From CAVXDY01 sp963760715 (GTDB lineage: Bacteria; Actinomycetota; Thermoleophilia; Miltoncostaeales; Miltoncostaeaceae), in NCBI GenBank assembly GCA_963760715.1, contig CAVXDY010000007.1, positions 1 to 64,000 of the forward strand: 64,000 nucleotides of DNA. The letters run 5' to 3'. How positions within the stretch are numbered: the stretch's first letter is position 1; every line of letters starts with the position of its first letter. The notes beneath the pieces are model-generated. The model had not been told where the DNA came from, searched no databases, and saw only the letters and a list, made by a program, of their open reading frames with translations. Shown piece by piece: positions 1 through 8,903 of this stretch. The position numbers and the translations under genes are program-made.

Positions 1-1074
1 TAGTGCTCCGTCTCAGAAGTCGTGTTGTGTTTGACGGCGCCGGCGAGGACCGTCTCGGCAGGCTTGGTCCAGACGAAGGGCTGGGCGCGCTCGTTGTAGG
101 CGGCGACGAAGCTCTCGATCGCCGCGACGAGCTCGGCGACCGAGGCGAAGCTGCCGCGGCGCACGCTGCGGCGGGTGAGGATCGAGAACCAGCTCTCGAC
201 CAGGTTCATCCACGACGCGCCCTTGGGCGTGAAGTGAAAGTGGACGCGCCGGTGGCGCGCCAGCCAGCGATTGACCTCGGGGGTCGAGTGGGTGGAGGAG
301 TTGTCGAGCACGATGTGCAGCTCGCCGGCGGGGTGCTCGGCCACGATGCGCCGGCAGAAGCTGAGGAACTCCTCGGCGCGGTGGCGCGGGTGACACTCGG
401 TGAGGACCTGGCCGGTGGCGATCTCGAGCGCCGCGTAGAGCGAGGTGGTGCCGTGGCGGCGGTAGTCGTGGGTGCGGCCCTCGGGAAGGCCCGGGCGCAG
501 GGGCAGGATCGGCTGGGTGCGATCGAGGGCCTGGATCTGGGTCTTCTCGTCCACGCACAGCACCAGGGCCCCCTCGGGCGGGTCGAGGTAGAGGCCACAG
601 ATGTCGATCACCTTGGCCTCGAGCTCGGGGTCGCTGGAGTACTTGAAGGTGCGCGTCTGGTGGGGCCGCAGGCGATGCGCTCGCCAGATCCGGTGGACGC
701 TGGCCGGCGCCACCCCGGTCTCCTCGGCCAGCCGGCGCACGCTCCAGTGCGACTCGCCGGCTGGGGGGCGCTCCAGGGTCTTGGCGATCACCCGCTTGAC
801 GGTCTCCTCGTCGACGTGCGCGGGCGCCCGGAGCGCGGGCGATCCGCAAGACCGGCCAGGCCATCGCGGGCGAACTTGGCGCGCCAGCGCCCGACCGCGA
901 CCTCGGTGGTACCGAGCTCGCGCGCGATCTCGCGGTTGGTGGCCCCGTCGGCCGCGCGCAGCACGATGCGCGCCCGAAGACCGCCTGCTGGGGGGTGGTC
1001 GGCGCCCGCACGACGCGCCTCAGATCGGCCTCCTCCTGCTCGGAGAGGACGATCGAGACGGCGGCGCGGGGCAT
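1..1074 (-). pseudogene. IS630 family transposase, frameshifted twice, 3' end outside window
   Basis: DDE transposase that would cut and paste the element. It starts at an ATG at 1074 (reads M-P-R-A-A-V) and encodes an N-terminal helix-turn-helix region. The catalytic domain is recognisable: first Asp in CVDEKTQIQALDRTQP, second Asp in VLDNSSTH, and Glu in MNLVESWFS. Reading through needs two frame changes, one near 974 (one base missing after the QQAVF codons) and one near 825-830 (after the GRPR codons). As written no intact transposase is made. The element may be dead, or the indels may be sequencing errors, since other genes in the window show similar indels. Confidence 0.8.
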
Positions 1075-1086
1075 GGACCCACCCTC

Positions 1087-1122
1087 TCCGAAAGTCGCAT
1101 TGAAATCAATACGACTTTCGGA
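1087..1122. repeat. Inverted repeat inside the IS right end
   Basis: TCCGAAAGTCG at 1087-1097 is the exact reverse complement of CGACTTTCGGA at 1112-1122, with a 14-base spacer. It lies between the cysA coding end and the transposase start. It is probably a transposase-binding or subterminal repeat of the IS end, and could also form a hairpin in transcripts running out of cysA. Confidence 0.7.
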
Positions 1123-1126
1123 ACAA

Positions 1127-2103
1127 GAGCACGAGATCCCCCAGCCGGCCTCCGTGAAGAGCCTCTCCTTGGTGGGCCGCACGTAGACGGTCGATCCGGG
1201 CTCCAGGGCCAGGGTGTCGGCCTCCTCGCGGGTGACCTGCGCGGAGATCGGGGCGCCGTCCTCGCGCTCCAGCTCCACGCGCACCTCGAAGCCCAGGTGG
1301 ACCAACCGCTGGACGGTGGCCAGCGAGGTGGTGCCGTTGGGCTCGGCGCGCAGCTCGAGGTCGTGGGGCCGCACGTAGGCCTCGCCCATGCGGGTGGTGG
1401 GGCCCACGAAGGTCATCACGAAGCGGTTGACCGGGTGCTCGTAGACCTCACGGGGAGAGCCGACCTGCTGGATGGCGCCCTTGTCCATGACGGCGATCCG
1501 GTCGGCCACCTCCATGGCCTCCTCCTGGTCGTGCGTGACCAGCACCGTGGTCTGGTGGACCTCCTCATGCAGGCGCCGCAGCCAGATGCGCAGCTCCTTG
1601 CGCACGCGGGCATCGAGCGCGCCGAAGGGCTCGTCCAGCAGCAGCACCTTCGGCTCCACGGCGAGCGCCCTGGCGAGGGCCATGCGCTGGCGCTGGCCGC
1701 CCGAGAGCTGGCTCGGGTAGCGGTCCGCCATGCCCTCGAGCTGCACCAGCGAGATGAGCTCGTCCACCCGGTCGCGGGTCTCCGCCTTCGAGCGCTTGCG
1801 GATGCGCAGGCCGAAGCCCACGTTGTCGCGCACGGTCATGTGCTTGAAGGCGGCGTAGTGCTGGAACACGAAGCCCACCCCGCGCTTGCGCACCGGCACG
1901 TTGGTCGCGTCCTCGCCCGAGATGACCACGGTCCCGCTGTCGGGCACCTCGAGGCCCGCGATCACCCGCAGGAGGGTTGACTTGCCGGACCCCGACGGGC
2001 CGAGCAGCGCCGTGAGCGACCCGCCCGCCACCTCGAGGCTCACGTCGTCCAGGGCCAGGAAGTCCCCGAACCGCTTGTTCACGTTAGACACCGTGATCGC
2101 CAC
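1127..2103 (-). CDS. cysA: Sulfate/thiosulfate ABC transporter ATP-binding protein, 3' end abutting an IS
   Basis: ATPase subunit that powers sulfate import on the cytoplasmic face of the CysTW permease. Walker A GPSGSGKST lies at residues 35-43, signature LSGGQ at 133-137, Walker B LLLDEP at 154-159 and the switch His at 191, followed by a C-terminal regulatory (TOBE-like) region to about residue 323. Family members end near this length, so the IS seems to have landed at or just after the natural end. No stop codon occurs at the junction: the frame runs on through the IS to about base 13 and would add roughly 370 foreign residues. It overlaps cysW by 20 bases, which suggests translational coupling. 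Whether the fusion protein is functional cannot be told from sequence. Confidence 0.88.
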
Positions 2104-2932
2104 GGGAGCCTCCTTTGCGGTTGAGCAGGTTCATGCCGACGACCACGATCACCGCGAGCATGAGGAGGACGACGGAGGCGCCGTAGGCGCCGACCTGCGC
2201 GTCCGAGCCGAGCTGGTCGTACTGGCCCTTCACGAAGAGGGTGAGCGTCTCGGTGTCGCCCGAGACGCGGCTGGACACCACCGCGACGGCGCCGTATTCG
2301 CCGAGCGCCCGCGCGGTGGTCAGGATGACGCCGTAGATGACGCCCCACCGGATGGCGGGGAGCGTGATGCGCCAGAAGGTCTGCCACCCGCTGGCGCCCA
2401 GGGTGGAGGCCGCCTCCTCCTGGTCGGTCCCCACCTCGCGCAGGACCGGCACCACCTCCCGCACGACGAAGGGCAGGCAGACGAAGATGGTGGCCAGGAT
2501 CATCCCGGGCAGCGCGAAGATGACCTGGATGCCGGCGTCCGACGCGTATTGGCCCAGCCAGTCGTTCGGGCCCCAGACGAGGATGATGCAGAGGCCCACC
2601 ACCACCGGCGACAGGGCCAGCGGCAGGTCGATGAGCGCGCTCACGAAGGAGCGCGCCGGCACGCGCCGGCGCACCAGGATGAGGGCCGCGAGGACGCCGA
2701 AGATCGCGTTCAGCGGCACCACGATGGCCGTGATGAGCACCGTGAGCCACAGCGCGTGCAGGGCGGCGGGGCTGGTGACCGCCGTCCAGAAGGTGCCGAA
2801 GCCATGCTCGAAGGCGCGGTAGAAGACCAGCGCGAGCGGCGCGATCAGCAGCACCGTGAGGTAGGCCAGCGCGATCGTGCGCAGCCCGATGCGGCTCGCC
2901 GTGGCCGCGGCCTGTGGGCTAACGGCGGGCAT
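2084..2932 (-). CDS. cysW: Sulfate ABC transporter permease CysW
   Basis: One of the two inner-membrane channel subunits of the sulfate importer. The 282 residues show about six hydrophobic segments and the EAA loop that contacts CysA (EEAASTLGASG..FWRITLP, about residues 174-195). The ATG at 2932 overlaps the end of cysT by 14 bases and its own 3' end overlaps cysA by 20 bases, so the four genes read as one operon. Assignment to CysW rather than CysT rests on gene order (binding protein, T, W, A) and on the cysteine/sulfate-type permease sequence. Confidence 0.9.
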   Translation of the reverse strand: MPAVSPQAAATASRIGLRTIALAYLTVLLIAPLALVFYRAFEHGFGTFWTAVTSPAALHALWLTVLITAIVVPLNAIFGVLAALILVRRRVPARSFVSALIDLPLALSPVVVGLCIILVWGPNDWLGQYASDAGIQVIFALPGMILATIFVCLPFVVREVVPVLREVGTDQEEAASTLGASGWQTFWRITLPAIRWGVIYGVILTTARALGEYGAVAVVSSRVSGDTETLTLFVKGQYDQLGSDAQVGAYGASVVLLMLAVIVVVGMNLLNRKGGSRGDHGV

Positions 2933-3758
2933 GGCGCGACCACCAGCTCTCGAGGAACGCCAGCAGCATCAGGGACAGCAGCGAGATCACCAGCAGCGTC
3001 ACCGAGACGGCCGCGGCCGAGCTCGGCTTGTCGCCCTCGATCAGCTCGATGATGTAGAGCGACGAGACCTTGGTGTCGAGGGTGCCGGCGATGAGCACCA
3101 GGGAGCCGAACTCCCCGAGCGCCCGGGCGAACGCGAGCCCGATGCCGCCGAGCATGGCGGGGATCAGGTTGGGCAGGATGATGCGCCGGAAGATGGTCGG
3201 AGGGGTGGCGCCGAGCGAGGCGGCCGCCTCCTCCATCTCGCGGTCCAGCTCGAGCAGGACGGGTTGCACCGACCTCACCACGAACGGCAGCGTCACGAGC
3301 AGCAGGGCGACGCACACGCCGGTCCTGGTGAAGGCGATGTTGACTCCGACGGGGCTGTCGGGCCCGTACATGGCCAGCAGGACCACGCCGGCGACGATGG
3401 TGGGCAGGGCGAAGGGCAGGTCGATCAGCGAGTTGACGACGGTGCGGCCGAAGAAGCGGTCGCGCACCAGCACCCACGCGATGATCGTGCCCATCACGGC
3501 GTTGATGGCCACCACCACCAGCGACACCCCCACGGTGAGCTTCAGGGCCGTGAGGGCGCGCTCGTTGGTGATGGCGGTCCAGAAGCCGTCCCACCCGTTG
3601 TCGAAGGCGCCGTTGATCAGCGCCGCGAACGGGATCAGGACGATCAGGCTCATGTAGATCACCGCCACGCCGATGCCGAGCGGGGCGCCGAGGCGCCCCG
3701 CTCGCTCGGGGAACGGAACGCGCGGCAGGCGCGCGGTGATGCTGTTACTCAGTGGCAA
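2919..3758 (-). CDS. cysT: Sulfate ABC transporter permease CysT
   Basis: First membrane subunit of the sulfate importer, 279 residues with about six membrane spans and the EAA loop EEAAASLGATPP near residues 176-187. The start is a TTG that overlaps the stop codon region of the binding-protein gene by 14 bases; no ATG lies nearby, and the overlap is typical for coupled translation. It pairs with CysW to form the channel. Confidence 0.9.
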   Translation of the reverse strand: MPLSNSITARLPRVPFPERAGRLGAPLGIGVAVIYMSLIVLIPFAALINGAFDNGWDGFWTAITNERALTALKLTVGVSLVVVAINAVMGTIIAWVLVRDRFFGRTVVNSLIDLPFALPTIVAGVVLLAMYGPDSPVGVNIAFTRTGVCVALLLVTLPFVVRSVQPVLLELDREMEEAAASLGATPPTIFRRIILPNLIPAMLGGIGLAFARALGEFGSLVLIAGTLDTKVSSLYIIELIEGDKPSSAAAVSVTLLVISLLSLMLLAFLESWWSRHARR

Positions 3759-4779
3759 TTCCCTGACCCTGGAAGATCTTGGTGATGGTGCCGTTCTCCG
3801 GATCGAAGAACTCGCTCTTCACCTTCTTCCAGCCGCCCAGGTCGGCGATCGTCGAGAGCTGCGCCGGCTGGGGGAAGTTGAACTCCTTCGCGACGGCCTT
3901 GTTGACCGGGCGGTACCCGTGCTCCCCGAAGATCTTCTGGCCGGCGGCCGAGTTCACGAAGTCCAGGTAGGCCGTCGCCTTCGCGACGTTGCCCGTGTTC
4001 ACCACGGCGGCCGGGTTCTCGATCAGGAGGTTCTGGTCGGGGACGGTGTAGTCGATGTTCTCGCCGGCGGCCTTCGCGGCGATGGCCTCGTTCTCGTACG
4101 AGAGGAGGACGTCGCCCTGGCCGGAGTCGAAGACCTGCAGGGCCTCGCGGCCGCTGGCCGGCTGCACGGGCACGTTCTTGAACAGCGCGTCGATGTACTG
4201 CAGGGCCTGGTCGTGGGTCTTGCCCTGGTCGATCTGCGACTGGTAGGCCGCGACGATGTTCCACTGCGCGGCGCCCGAGGTGAAGGGGTTGGGGGTGATG
4301 ACCTGCACCCCGTCCTTCGTGAGGTCGTCCCAGGTCGTGATGCCCTTGGGGTTGCCCTTGCGGGTGATGAAGACCACGACCGAGTCGCTGACCATGCCCT
4401 TGTTGGGGCCGGCGTTCCAGCCGGGGTCAACCAGGCCGGCGTCCACGAGGCGCGTCATGTCCGGCTCGAGCGAGAAGACGACGTAGTCGGCCTTGAGGCC
4501 GGCCTCGACCGCCCGGCTCTGCTCACCGGAGGCGGCATAGGACTCCTTGAACGTCACGCCATCGCCGGCCGGGGTCGCCTGGAAGGCCTTGATGAGGTCG
4601 GCGTTGACCTCGCGCGCCACCGAGTAGCCCACGATCGTGAGCTCCGAGCCACCGCCGCTCGCGGCGGTGCCGCTGCCGGAGGACGAGCTGTCGTCGCCAC
4701 CGCAGCCCGCCACGAAGCCGAGGGCGGCGACGAGGGCGATGAGGGGGGCGAGGACCTTGAGTTTGTGACGTAGGATCAA
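3745..4779 (-). CDS. Sulfate-binding lipoprotein of the ABC importer
   Basis: Captures sulfate (or thiosulfate) outside the membrane and delivers it to CysTW. The 344 residues begin with a lipoprotein signal peptide whose lipobox ends FVAGC at about residue 26, followed by a Ser/Gly-rich spacer and the periplasmic-binding fold of the Sbp/CysP family (VGYSVAREV, AASGEQSRAVEAGLKADYV). The TTG start at 4779 is chosen because AAGGAG lies six bases upstream, and the peptide then begins with a basic n-region. It is the first gene of the operon, downstream of a probable promoter with a palindrome. Confidence 0.92.
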   Translation of the reverse strand: MILRHKLKVLAPLIALVAALGFVAGCGGDDSSSSGSGTAASGGGSELTIVGYSVAREVNADLIKAFQATPAGDGVTFKESYAASGEQSRAVEAGLKADYVVFSLEPDMTRLVDAGLVDPGWNAGPNKGMVSDSVVVFITRKGNPKGITTWDDLTKDGVQVITPNPFTSGAAQWNIVAAYQSQIDQGKTHDQALQYIDALFKNVPVQPASGREALQVFDSGQGDVLLSYENEAIAAKAAGENIDYTVPDQNLLIENPAAVVNTGNVAKATAYLDFVNSAAGQKIFGEHGYRPVNKAVAKEFNFPQPAQLSTIADLGGWKKVKSEFFDPENGTITKIFQGQGIATE

Positions 4780-4907
4780 TCCACACTCCTTGGTCGGACA
4801 GGGGCCAAGCGGGTGAAAGTCGCGCCCTCCTCGTGGCCGCGAGGGGGGCGCGGTGCCGTTTGGACGAACCGGCAGAATTCAGCGATGAGAAGGCACTAAT
4901 CAGCGCT

Positions 4908-4961
4908 GCTTATCTGGCCGATAAGCCGGGGTAGCATCGTCACCAGTGGGCGCGATGTCAA
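4908..4961 (-). promoter_or_regulatory. Candidate promoter and operator of the sulfate operon
   Basis: On the minus strand TTGACA (4956-4961) could be a -35 box, with a weak -10 around 4931-4937 (ATGCTA/TGCTAC, 18-19 base spacing). Just downstream is a perfect 7-base inverted repeat, GCTTATC-5 bases-GATAAGC (4908-4926). It is AT-rich in a very GC-rich setting, as expected of an operator or a 5' UTR hairpin. The divergent gene at 4992 may share this region. No regulator is identified. Confidence 0.4.
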
Positions 4962-4991
4962 CCCGGGCCGCCGCCGTCTACGATTCGGCGC

Positions 4992-6494
4992 GTGAACGAG
5001 GACTATCTCGGCGCCGGCGGGCGCCTCGAGGGAGGACCCGCGGCGGAGCTCGTGGCATCCGGTTACGCCCACGAGATCGCGGACGCCCCGCGCCTGGCCC
5101 CGTGGCTCTCGCTGGCCGATCTGGCGCATGCCGTGGCGCTCGTGGAGGGGGGCGGCGTGGTGGGCGACGAGGCCCATGCGCTGCTGGGCGGCCTGCTCGA
5201 CCTGCACGAGATCGCCCCGGCCGACTTCCCCTGGCGCCCGGAGCTGGGCGACGCGTTCAACTCGCGCGAGCGCGCGCTGCAGGCGCGCGTGGGCGCGTCG
5301 GCCGCGGGCTGGCTCAGCGCGGGGCGGGCGCGGCGCGAGGCGTTCCGGGTGGCGCTGCGCCTCACCGCCCGCGCGGGGACCCTCGACCTGCACGACGCCC
5401 AGCTCGATCTGGCGACCGCGCTGGTGGATCTTGCCGAGCGCCACGCCGACGACCTGGCGGCCGACTACACCTACCTCCAGCCGGCCCAGCCGACCACGAT
5501 CGGGCACCTGCTCCTGGCCTACGCCTATCCCGCCCTGCGCGACGCCGGACGCCTGCGGGCCGTCCACGGCTGGCTCGACCTGGGCGTCGCCGGCGCCGGC
5601 GGCAGCGCGGGGTCCCGCTGGCCCCTCGACCGGGCGCGCCTCGCCGAGCTGCTCGGCTGCGCCGGCGTGGTGACGCACACGAAGGACGCCATGTGGCAGG
5701 CCGACGGCTACGTGGAGCTGGTCGCCGCGATCGCGACCGCCGCGACCCACGGTTCGCAGATCGGCCAGGATCTCGAGATTCTTGCCAGCCAGGAGTTCGC
5801 GGCCGTCAGCCTGGCCGACCGCCACAGCCGCGCCAGCGCCCTGATGCCCCAGAAGCGCAACCCCTACGCCCTGGCCGTGATGCGCACCCAGGCGGGCATC
5901 GCGTCCGGCGACCTGGCCGGCCTGCTGACCACCCTGCACACCGGCTCGGCCCGCACGGACCACTTCCACCTGCTGAACGGGGCCGTGCCGAGGCTGCTGG
6001 AGCAGGCCGTGGCCGTGACGCGCCTGTCCGCCGAGGTCGTGGCGGGTCTCGAGATCCACGCCGAGCGTTGGGAGCGGGCGGCGCGCGACGGCTTCACCGC
6101 CGCCGCCGACGTGGCCGACGCCCTGGCGGTGGAGGCCGGGCTCGACTACCGCACCGCGCACCACGTGGTCGGCCGGGCCGTGCGTGAGCTGGTGGAGGAG
6201 GGCCTGTCGCCCGCCGCCCTCACCCCCGAGCGCCTCTCGGCCGCGGCCGAGGCCGCGGGAGGAGGGCCGGTGGCGATCTCCGAGGCGGCGCTCGCCGACG
6301 CGCTCGATCCCGCCGCCTGCGTGCTCGCCCGCCGCCAGCTCGGCTCCGCCGCACCCGGCGAGGTCGCGGCGATGATCGCCGAGTGCCGCCGGAGCACGGC
6401 CGAGGCCGGCGCCTGGAGCGCCGCCGCCCGTGACCGCGCGGTGCGGGCCCGCGGCGACCTCGTGGCCACCGCCCGCCGGCTGGCCGGGCGCTGA
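4992..6494 (+). CDS. Argininosuccinate lyase-like protein (fumarase/ASL superfamily)
   Basis: A 500-residue member of the fumarase/aspartase superfamily, closest in architecture to argininosuccinate lyase, including the C-terminal ASL_C2-type domain. Visible motifs are QPAQPTTIGH (the conserved His region) and ASALMPQKRNPYAL, the superfamily signature in the form usual for ArgH-like proteins rather than fumarase. It departs from the usual GSSxMPQKKNPD in several positions, so it may be a paralogue with another amino-acid-derived substrate. No other arginine-biosynthesis gene is nearby. The GTG start at 4992 is divergent from the sulfate operon. Annotating it as the main ArgH would need a check for a second copy in the genome. 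Confidence 0.7.
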   Translation: MNEDYLGAGGRLEGGPAAELVASGYAHEIADAPRLAPWLSLADLAHAVALVEGGGVVGDEAHALLGGLLDLHEIAPADFPWRPELGDAFNSRERALQARVGASAAGWLSAGRARREAFRVALRLTARAGTLDLHDAQLDLATALVDLAERHADDLAADYTYLQPAQPTTIGHLLLAYAYPALRDAGRLRAVHGWLDLGVAGAGGSAGSRWPLDRARLAELLGCAGVVTHTKDAMWQADGYVELVAAIATAATHGSQIGQDLEILASQEFAAVSLADRHSRASALMPQKRNPYALAVMRTQAGIASGDLAGLLTTLHTGSARTDHFHLLNGAVPRLLEQAVAVTRLSAEVVAGLEIHAERWERAARDGFTAAADVADALAVEAGLDYRTAHHVVGRAVRELVEEGLSPAALTPERLSAAAEAAGGGPVAISEAALADALDPAACVLARRQLGSAAPGEVAAMIAECRRSTAEAGAWSAAARDRAVRARGDLVATARRLAGR

Positions 6495-6614
6495 GCGCGG
6501 CGGCCTCCGGGCCGCCCGCCGAGCCGTCCCTTCTTGCGAAGGCCTCCCGGGCGAGCGACCCCGCGCCTCGGTCGAGGGATGGCCAATTCCGCGGGTCCCT
6601 TCAGAAACCAGCGG

Positions 6615-6643
6615 TTGACACCGCAGGCGTCCCTCGTTTACAA
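6615..6643 (+). promoter_or_regulatory. Candidate housekeeping promoter
   Basis: TTGACA at 6615-6620 is followed after 17 bases by TTACAA at 6638-6643, in an AT-richer patch of the 207-base gap before the gene at 6702. The rest of the gap holds no other recognisable feature. Confidence 0.45.
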
Positions 6644-6701
6644 AGGCTAACCTACAAAAAAGTGTAATCCCGCAAACCGCACGGAGGCGAGCACGGAAAC
6701 G

Positions 6702-7373
6702 ATGAGGACATTCCCTGAAACGAGGATCGAGCGCATGGACGAGGACCCTGATCGACCCGCGCTCCCCACGCCTGTGCGTGCGCCGGACGACACCGGACCG
6801 GCACCCGACGAGCTTCTCGTGCCGCACGAGGCCCGTGCGCTCATCCGTGCCAGCTCGGGGCGGGCGGCGACCGGCCTCCGCAACCGGGCGCTGGTGGCCG
6901 TCATGTACCGCTCCGGGCTCCGCCCCGGCGAGGTGCTCGCGCTGACGATCCGCGACGTCAACCTCGAGGCCGGGACCGTCAACGTCCCGGCGCGCAAGGG
7001 CGGACGCCCGCGCGTGACCGGGCTCGACGCGCCGACGCGCGATCTCATCGCCGCGTGGCTCGAGCGCCGCGCGGAGCGGCACGTCCCGGTCAACCGGACG
7101 CTCTTCTGCACCCTGGCCGGCGAGCCGCTGAAGGCGGCCTATGTTCGCGAGCTGCTGCCGCGCCTTGCGCGCAAGGCCGGGATCCACAAGCGCGTCCACC
7201 CGCTGGCGCTGCGCTACGCGAACGCCGCGGAGCTCGCCGAGGAGGGCATGCCGGCCGCGATGATCGACCTCCACCTGGGGGTCGCGCCCGCCGGCGGCGC
7301 CCGCCGCTACCGCCGCCCCGTGAGCCAGGACGAGGTCGTCGCCGCGATCACCGCGCGGCGCTGGCGCCTCTAG
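6702..7373 (+). CDS. Truncated or degenerate tyrosine recombinase-like protein
   Basis: A 223-residue protein matching only the catalytic half of tyrosine recombinases; the N-terminal SAM-like DNA-binding domain is absent. The first catalytic Arg lies in SGLRPGE and the Lys in ARKGG. The HxLRH box is altered to HPLALRY, the usual LGH is LHLGV, and a candidate nucleophile Tyr occurs in RRYRRP. The altered boxes suggest loss or change of recombinase activity; it may now be a DNA-binding protein. Starts at 6702 (ATG) or 6735 (ATG) are both possible. It has its own promoter and precedes the sigma factor gene, but does not overlap it. Confidence 0.65.
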   Translation: MRTFPETRIERMDEDPDRPALPTPVRAPDDTGPAPDELLVPHEARALIRASSGRAATGLRNRALVAVMYRSGLRPGEVLALTIRDVNLEAGTVNVPARKGGRPRVTGLDAPTRDLIAAWLERRAERHVPVNRTLFCTLAGEPLKAAYVRELLPRLARKAGIHKRVHPLALRYANAAELAEEGMPAAMIDLHLGVAPAGGARRYRRPVSQDEVVAAITARRWRL

Positions 7374-7429
7374 CGATCGCTCCTCCCCCCGGTGATCCGG
7401 GGGGTGTTCGGCGTCGTACTGTGCAGGGA

Positions 7430-8020
7430 ATGGGCGACCAACTCCCCGCCGAGCTCACGCGCCTCGCCGACGAGGACCTGCTCACGCTCATCGAGCGGGG
7501 GGACGCCGGGGCGTTCGAGGTCATCTACGAGCGCCACTCCCGCGTCGCCTACTCGCTGGCGTTCCGGCTGCTGGGCGACCGGCAGCTCGCCGAGGATCTG
7601 GTGCAGGATGCCTTCCTGGCGGTCTGGCGCGGCGCCGCCCGCTACGCCTCGGCCCGTGGGAGCGTGCGCAACTGGATGCTCTCGATCCTGCACAACCGGG
7701 GCGTCAACCGGCTCCGGACCCTTGGCGCCATGTCGCGCCGCCAGGACGCGCTCGAGCAGATGGAGCTGCGCCGGCCCGAGGAGCCGGACGCCGCCGACGT
7801 GGCCATCGGCCGCGCCCTGGCCGGGACGGTCCGGGACGAGCTGCGCGAGCTGCCGAGCGAGCAGTTCGAGGTGCTGCGGCTCGCGTACTACGGGGGTTTC
7901 ACCCACCAGGAGATCTCCCAGATGCTGGAGCTGCCGCTGGGGACCGTGAAGAGCCGGATGCGGCTCGGCCTGGAGCGGCTGCGCCGTGGCATGGGCGACG
8001 CCGGGATCGTGACGGCATGA
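7430..8020 (+). CDS. ECF-family RNA polymerase sigma factor
   Basis: A 196-residue group IV sigma factor. Region 2 is seen in AFEVIYERHSRVAYSLAFRL and QLAEDLVQDAFLAVW, and region 4 in LPSEQFEVLRLAYYGGFTHQEI and LGTVKSRMRLGLERLR, the helix-turn-helix that reads the -35 box. The ATG at 7430 was chosen because it begins the conserved region; it lies only about 55 bases after the previous gene. The stop overlaps the start of the next gene (ATGA), whose product is the matching anti-sigma factor. The likely regulon includes the exported ferritin-like proteins just downstream, by position only. Confidence 0.93.
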   Translation: MGDQLPAELTRLADEDLLTLIERGDAGAFEVIYERHSRVAYSLAFRLLGDRQLAEDLVQDAFLAVWRGAARYASARGSVRNWMLSILHNRGVNRLRTLGAMSRRQDALEQMELRRPEEPDAADVAIGRALAGTVRDELRELPSEQFEVLRLAYYGGFTHQEISQMLELPLGTVKSRMRLGLERLRRGMGDAGIVTA

Positions 8021-8757
8021 CGAACGAGCACGACAACCTGCGCGATCTCCTGGCCCCGGTGGCCCTCGGCGCCGCCGAGCCCGCGGAGATCGCCCGCGTC
8101 GAGGCGCACGCCGCCGAGTGCGCGATCTGCCGCGAGGACCTCGCCGGGCTGCGGGGCGCCGCCGGGATCCTGGCGGTGTCCGTGCCCCAGGAGGAGGCGC
8201 CGCCGGCGCTGAGGGACTCGATCATGAGCATCGTGCGCGCCGAGGCGGCCGAGCGTGCCGAGCGCGAGGAGTCGGCGGCCCGGCCGGCGCCCGCCCGCGC
8301 CCCGCGGCCCCGCCGGGCCCGCCGGCTCCCGGGGCTCCGTCCCTGGCCGGCGCTCGCCGTGGTCGCGGCCGTCGCCGCGCTGCTCCTGGCGTGGAACATC
8401 ACCCTTCAGGTGAGGGACGACGGTGGTGGTCGGGGGCCGGTGGTGGCCTCGCTGCCGGTGAGCGGCACCGCCGCGGCCCCGGGCGTGACCGGCCGGATGA
8501 TCTTCGTCCCGGATGAGGACACCGCGGTGATGCGGCTCAGCCGGCTCCCCGCCCTCGACCCCGGTGAGGCCTACCAGCTCTGGGTGCTGAAGGACGGCAG
8601 GGCCCGCTCGGCCGGCCTCTTCGAGACGACCGGGCCGGCGGAGGCCCAGGGCGTGGCCGTCGGCCTCGCGGGGGCCGACGGGCTCGCCGTGACGGCGCAG
8701 CCCCGCACCAGCCGAACCGTCCCCGAGGGCCCCATCCTGGTGCAGACCGCGCTCTAG
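8017..8757 (+). CDS. Membrane anti-sigma factor, RskA type with zinc-binding ASD
   Basis: Holds the sigma factor at the membrane until a signal arrives. The N-terminal cytoplasmic domain carries the zinc motif HxxxCxxC (H31, C35, C38). One membrane span lies at about residues 110-127, and the outer domain (about 150-246) is of the RskA type (GEAYQLWVLKDG, GLFETTG). An ATGA overlap with the sigma gene indicates coupled translation, the usual arrangement for a sigma/anti-sigma pair. The inducing signal is unknown; in RskA-like systems release involves proteolysis of the anti-sigma factor. Confidence 0.9.
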   Translation: MTNEHDNLRDLLAPVALGAAEPAEIARVEAHAAECAICREDLAGLRGAAGILAVSVPQEEAPPALRDSIMSIVRAEAAERAEREESAARPAPARAPRPRRARRLPGLRPWPALAVVAAVAALLLAWNITLQVRDDGGGRGPVVASLPVSGTAAAPGVTGRMIFVPDEDTAVMRLSRLPALDPGEAYQLWVLKDGRARSAGLFETTGPAEAQGVAVGLAGADGLAVTAQPRTSRTVPEGPILVQTAL

Positions 8758-8903
8758 GCGGGGCGGTTACGGCGGGTCAACCCGATGGGTCAGCAAAACG
8801 CTGGTCTTTCGCATAGTGGATCGGGGTGCCCGACTTCGAGATACCTGCCGGTGCGTCCCGCGCCGGCCGGGCGACGCGGCAACCCACCAGGACGGGGAGG
8901 GCG

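Larger units (their letters stand above)
1..1126 (-). mobile_element. IS630-family insertion sequence, left part cut by the window edge
   Basis: Encodes a frameshifted IS630-type DDE transposase on the minus strand. The likely outer right end, near 1124, reads inward as TTCCGAAAGTCGTATTG. The left end, near 13-35, reads inward as TCAGAAGTCGTGTTG and matches it imperfectly, as expected of terminal inverted repeats. The element sits directly after the last cysA-like codons. A TA dinucleotide occurs at 1-2, compatible with the TA target of this family, but the outer junction is not visible. Boundaries are inferred from the repeat match only. Confidence 0.75.

Noticed and set aside
3..1103. Long plus-strand frame of 366 codons
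   Set aside because: It runs antisense to the IS transposase and cysA; composition is that of a shadow in high-GC DNA.
6702..7373. Integron or phage integrase with attachment site
   Set aside because: No tRNA or direct repeats beside it and its catalytic boxes are altered.
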